Below, one piece after another: positions 59,356 through 64,000 of a DNA stretch of 64,000 bases. The notes beneath the pieces are model-generated. The model was not told where the DNA came from, did no database searches, and saw only the letters and a program-made list of their open reading frames with translations. The translations under genes were made by a program, and so were the position numbers. The stretch spans positions 434,001-498,000 of the forward strand of contig JAQFVV010012490.1 of the NCBI GenBank assembly GCA_028023455.1, in the 5' to 3' direction. The DNA comes from Epiperipatus broadwayi. Lineage: Eukaryota > Onychophora > Udeonychophora > Euonychophora > Peripatidae. Numbering within the stretch: position 1 is the first letter of the stretch; each line of letters opens with the position of its first letter.

Positions 59356-60599
59356 CTATATAAAATCCAGGTACCTATATATTAAGTCACGCATGCTTGG
59401 GAGATTGCTCCCCCACCCTACTTCTTTATATGTATGAACAAATACAAGATAAATTGCTTGATCAATCCATTTTACTAAAAGGGAGGATGAAATGGTGTCA
59501 GCTGAGTTAAACCTACTATAATATTAAAACGCACCTACTGACAATATTTAAACACGAGGACATTAATTAATGTATAAAAAAGCATAACATACGCATATTA
59601 AGATTCTAATCTCTCTTAATTTTTTTTTTTTAAAAATAACAGAATCTTTTTTTTTTTTTTGCCTTCTATTTATAGAAAGATCAAAAAAAAAAAAACAAAC
59701 TATATGGAAAACATTTTCATATAGAGAATTAAAGTAAAATAAATTAATTGTTCAGAAGGTGAGTTGAGCAGCGACGTATATTCTAGAATCTATTACTCTG
59801 CCACAGCTTTAAACCACGCAGCACAAATAAAAATAAGACAGACTTTAATTAAGAGTTCACCAAAATACGTATTATTGCAAAAGAAATATTATAGAAGTCG
59901 GGATAACAGAACACGAAAGATTTATTTTAGTTTACGAATATCATAAGTTACAAATATACAAACAATTTTATGGCAAAGTTATAATGAATTGGTTGTTAAA
60001 GATAATCTAGACTACACCCACAAATGGCAAGATGTCTTTTGTTATGTGATCATATTATCATTTTAGGTACAAGAATTCTTTAGACATAGTTTTACATGTC
60101 CAATTTCAAAAGTCAAATCTCCAAATCATTCAGCTATCTCTTTTTAAATCATTCCATTAAATTGAAGTTTTGATCTATTCTCTACATATAAAGAAGTTAG
60201 GCACTAGATGATTTCAGTGGTGATGTTTTATTTCAAACAGAACTTCTAATTCTCCTCCAACAATTTTCCTAAAGATTATTTTGCTCTAATTATAAAAACA
60301 AATACATTATTTTCTTAGCCATAACTAGACTATTTTAATTAAATGTGCTTTCATAGTTCCTGTTTCTTGATACAATGAATCGTAGTCACCCATTAACTTA
60401 GCAATCATTTATTTTTAGACGTGTATTGTTTATTAACAATTTTTTAATTTTATTGAAAAAAAAAACAACAACAACAACAAAAAAACATTAGTAGTTAAAT
60501 AAAAATGATAATTTGATGGTTTAATTGTGCTGAAAGTTAGTGAGCAGGGCATAAATATACCGTACTATATATAATAGGTATTCACATTAAGTGAAATTA
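59356..60599. other. Presumed intron upstream of the terminal exon
   Basis: On the minus strand this should be intron of the gene ending at 59271. A 60-codon plus-strand frame at 59764-59946 (MSSDVYSRIYYSATALNHAA...) has slightly better composition than background, but no start context, splice sites or recognised motif. Confidence 0.4.
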
Positions 60600-62150
60600 T
60601 AAGGGACTTGAACTCAGATTTTCAAGCTCCTTACAGCTATCCAATCCATTTTATACAACCGACCACATGGCCACATACATGTGGAAAAGATAAATGATTT
60701 CCTATATATGTATTTCGTACTGAACCATCACTCATCAGTTGGTCCAGATCACAATCTCACACACATATATACAATCAGTATTCAGTTTATATTAAGAAAG
60801 ACGAATCTTCAAACTTTAATGGACAAGCTTCAATATTCTCCATTTTCCAACTCTTCAACCATCCATTTCATTGAAAATCTGAAGGTGGAATGCTCAAGGC
60901 CTTTGTTGATGCCAATATTATTGTCATACCCATGTTGACCATAAACCAATCTGCAACTCACACATAGGATCTTAATATATAAAATTTAAATATATGTATA
61001 TTGTCTATACTAAACTCAATGTAATTATAAGGAACTCAAACTCAGACTTTCAAGCTCCCTACATCTAAGACCATTTTATACAACTAACACACATGACCAT
61101 ATACATGTGAAAAAAATAAATGATCTCCAATATGTGTATTTCATGCTGAACCAACATTCGTCATTTGGTCCAGATCACAACCTCCCACACATATATACAA
61201 TCAGTACTCAATTTACATTACGATAGCAAATCTTCAAACTTTAATGGATAAGCTTCAATCTTCTCCACTCTCCAGTTATCCATTTCATTGAAAATCTGAG
61301 GATGGAATGCTGAAAGTCCTTGTTGTTGCCAATATTATTGTCATACCCATGTTGACCTTAAGTCAATGTGACCCTCTTTTGTATAGTTAAATGGACATAC
61401 CAAGGTCCTACGTATGAGGGATCAGACTGAATTAAAGTCACAATAATATGATAATAATATTGGCATCAACAAAAGCTTTGAGCATTTCATCCTTGGATTT
61501 TCAATGAAATGGATGACTGAAGAGTTGGAGAAAGTTGAAGCTTATTCATTAAAGTTTAAAGATTTGCTATCTTAATATAAAATGAGCACTAATTGTACAT
61601 ATGTGTGGGAGATTGTGATCTGGACCAAATGATGAGTGCTGGTTCGGCACAAAATACATATATTAGAGATCATTTATCTTTTTTATATGTATGTGGTCAT
61701 GGGAGTTTTAAAATTCGAGTTCAAGTCCTTTATAATTACAATGAGTTTAGTACAGACAATTTACATATTTTATATTCAGCCTATATTCTGCCCATTATTC
61801 TTCTGTATAATTAAATGGACATATTAAGATTCTATGTGTGAGGGGTCATATTGACTTGAGTTAAATATTGGCATAAACAAGGGCTTTGAGTATTTCATCT
61901 ATGAAGAGTTGGAGAAGATTGAAGCTTGTTCATTAAAGTTTGAAGGTTTGCTATCTTAATATAAAACGAGCACAGAGTGTGTGGGAGATGGTGATCTGAA
62001 CCAAATGATGAGTGCTGGCTCAACACAAAATATATACATTAGAGATCATATATCTTTTTCATATGTATGTGGTCATTGGATTGGATAAATGTAGGGAGCT
62101 TGAAAGTCTGACTCCTTTATAATTACACTGAGTTTAGTATAGACAATATA
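60600..62150. repeat. Fold-back array with two units per arm
   Basis: Four units of about 390 bp occur here: two on the plus strand (about 60600-60990 and 61005-61385), then two inverted (about 61395-61770 and 61800-62150). Each contains atcagttggtccagatcaca (or inverse), tttaatggacaagcttcaat and tccatttcattgaaaatctg. Short open frames across it are not proteins. Confidence 0.85.
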
Positions 62151-63624
62151 TATATTTAAATATTATTAAGTAAAATTAGAATTATTTTTATTCAGACACG
62201 AAATTAACTTATTTTAAGAAAAAAATAAGACTTTATTATAAGATTGAATGTATGTTATAATTATGGTTTTAGAGATAAAATGTCTGTGCTTACTCCAAAA
62301 ATCTCTGGTAGTCAATTAATTAAACCACTTGACAAATTTCATTAATTTTGTTTTATTTTTTGATGAGTTTCTGTAATTATAGCAGAAACTTTTGACCAGG
62401 ATTTGTCAAAATTTGTGAACTAATTAAATATGTACAAACAATTAGGATCTGTGTATTGTAATGATACGAAGACAGGAGATGTGAATCTGGGGTGATAAAA
62501 ATGATCATCATCACTCCAGGTATTACAAAAATTTAAATGTAAATTAAATATAATGAGAGATCAACACCAACACTATATAAATATAAGTTCACCAGCATTA
62601 CACAATAATTCTTCATCAATATGAATGCTCAACAATAAAAATAAATCAACAGACAATCTTGTGACTGGATTTGAAATGGGTTTACTATAAACCAGGCTAA
62701 TTATTTAGCTCTTGACAGCTTTGGACAGATAATTTAAGCTATAATTTGGATGCACAAACTTAAGTGCTAATCCATAAGAATACAAGAGAAAAAAATAATG
62801 CTGGAATACCAAACGTGCTGATCATCATCAATACTCTGGCCATTTAGTACCTTTAATGTACTGGCCAACTATAAACTTAATTTCTAATAAATACTAAACG
62901 AAAAAAAATATAGTGCATGGCTTTTAAAGGATATCTTTTTTGCATCAATCCAGGATCATCAACTGGATATCAATAAACACTAAATATAAATCACTTTTAT
63001 ATAATGGACCGTTATGCACAAATCTAAGCTCAGGAACAAAAGCTCTCTATAATTGAAACTGTAAATAAGAGATCTAATATTTTAAATCCTAACATGTAAT
63101 GTTCTATAACTTTCGGATTGAGTAAATTCACTGGAATAACTTTAACAATGAAATATAAATTTATTAATAACAATTAAAATGAAATTAAAGTCTGCTGAGT
63201 ATGCCATAAATATAAATTCAGCATTCTGATTTTGACTAATACAAAAAAAAAAAAAATCACATTGTGATTTACAAATATGTCAGCACATAAAATACATCTA
63301 AATATATCAATATACAGATGTGCGATATAATAATTTATAAATGTATTTAAATTGTCATATAATACTAAAAAAATAAGCTGTCCCACTATGATTTACTAAT
63401 ACCCCATAATGTGTTTACATATATGCAAATATGTAATTATATAATTGAATATTTATAAATACAGTAATCAGATATATTTTAAAAAAATTATCCACTTATT
63501 AGCATTTTCAACTATCCTTGTAGTCTTTGTCAATTAACATTTTGAAAGGCTAACCTTCCCATAATTCCGTGATCTTAATGTTTGCTGCCTGCCTGTTAAT
63601 TAAGTCATATTTATATTTGTATAT
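62151..63624. other. AT-rich sequence, nothing assigned
   Basis: The stretch between the fold-back array and the LINE 3' end. A GC-richer patch near 62.43-62.53 kb (gacaggagatgtgaatctgg) is unassigned. Confidence 0.5.
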
Positions 63625-64000
63625 TCATCATCATCATCATTATCAACCATTATCAATCCACTGCAGGATGAAGGTCTCCCCAAGTTTAATCCATCTTCTC
63701 CGATCTTTAGCTTCTCTTCTCCACATCACCCCTGCACACTTTCTTATTTCATCCTTCCATCTCACATGTAGTCTCTTTCTGGGTCTTTTACAATCTCTTG
63801 GAATCCAGTTTAAAATTTCAATTGTCCATCTATTATCATCTCTTCTAGCAATATGTCCAGCCAACTCCACTTCAATCTTTTAATTTTTTCAATGATGTCA
63901 GTAACACCTGTTTGTTCTCTTACCCATACATTGCGTTTTCGATCTCTTCTTGTTACTCCCAGCATACACCTCTCCATACTTCTTTGAGTGGTCTGAAGTC
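63625..64000 (-). mobile_element. RTE-like LINE 3' end running off the window
   Basis: The minus strand reads MELAGHIARRDDNRWTIEIL, then WIPRDCKRPRKRLHVRWKDE and the WIKLGETF..QWIDNG end. This is the well-known C-terminus of RTE-type polyproteins (GH.AR..D.RW......W.PR..KR..GRP..RW.D...AG..W...A.DR..W..LGE.F..QW...G). The 3' tail is an ATG-type simple repeat near 63.63 kb. The element continues beyond 64000. This 75-codon frame is intact locally. Confidence 0.9.

Noticed and set aside
61593-61827. Two overlapping frames in the fold-back array
   Set aside because: The unit is repeated several times and the other copies are not open in these frames.
63569-63883. 104-codon plus-strand open frame with a run of histidines
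   Set aside because: It is the antisense of the conserved RTE-like C-terminus on the minus strand; the histidine run is the ATC-repeat tail.
1-64000. CRISPR arrays, bacterial operons or an integrated microbial system
   Set aside because: No regularly spaced repeats, no dense reading frames, and clear spliced exons and animal-type transposons instead.

Overview
This window looks like AT-rich, repeat-dense DNA from an animal nuclear genome. By eye roughly a quarter of the bases are G or C, there are many A/T runs and short microsatellites, and almost no open reading frame is longer than about 100 codons. Gene content is sparse and split by long introns. Transposon relics of at least five types (RTE-like LINE, Gypsy LTR element, hAT, TA-targeting mariner/pogo-like elements, tRNA-derived SINE) sit on and inside one another. 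I cannot name the species; nothing seen points clearly to one phylum. | Host genes. The one gene I recognise with confidence is a reticulon, read on the minus strand. Three consecutive exons of the reticulon homology domain lie at 20988-20781, 18525-18387 and 14246-14177. They have consensus splice sites, matching phases and lengths of 208, 139 and 70 bp, which I recall as matching vertebrate reticulon genes. The 3' exons are not visible below 14177. The 5' exon is uncertain; a CpG-bearing, TATA-containing block near 54.9-55.1 kb is a speculative candidate. A second minus-strand gene appears to end at 59271-59355 with a short terminal exon of unknown product. Weaker coding-like blocks lie at 227-460 (-), 24151-24480 (-), 49686-49883 and 50390-50569 (-), and 58603-58695 (+). 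| Layout. 0-8 kb: a fold-back repeat (1.34-2.35 kb), a short hAT element (2923-3381), tandem duplications, a tRNA-derived SINE relic and a TA-flanked element (7.17-7.85 kb). 9.4-12.9 kb: a decayed Gypsy element. 14.18-21 kb: the reticulon exons and introns, with a 1.04 kb TA-flanked element and a 50-bp perfect palindrome. 21.3-34 kb: a perfect 89-bp inverted repeat, a retroposon-like family with 14-18 bp target duplications, and palindromic MITE-like elements. 37.47-38.97 kb: a 1.5 kb hAT element with a perfect 8-bp duplication and a decayed ZBED5-like transposase tail. 40.6-43 kb: an RTE-like LINE (-). 43.4-48.6 kb: a Gypsy LTR retrotransposon (-) with all domains visible but many stops. 49-51 kb: unassigned coding-like sequence and a SINE. 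51.3-56.4 kb: a large inverted repeat whose left arm carries a pogo/mariner-like insertion that in turn contains a palindromic element. 56.4-64 kb: AT-rich DNA, the terminal exon, a 1.55 kb fold-back array and a LINE 3' end at the right edge. | How it fits together. The simplest reading is a reticulon locus with a very long 5' region, in which most of the sequence is successive generations of mobile elements. No microbial operons, CRISPR arrays or rRNA genes are present.
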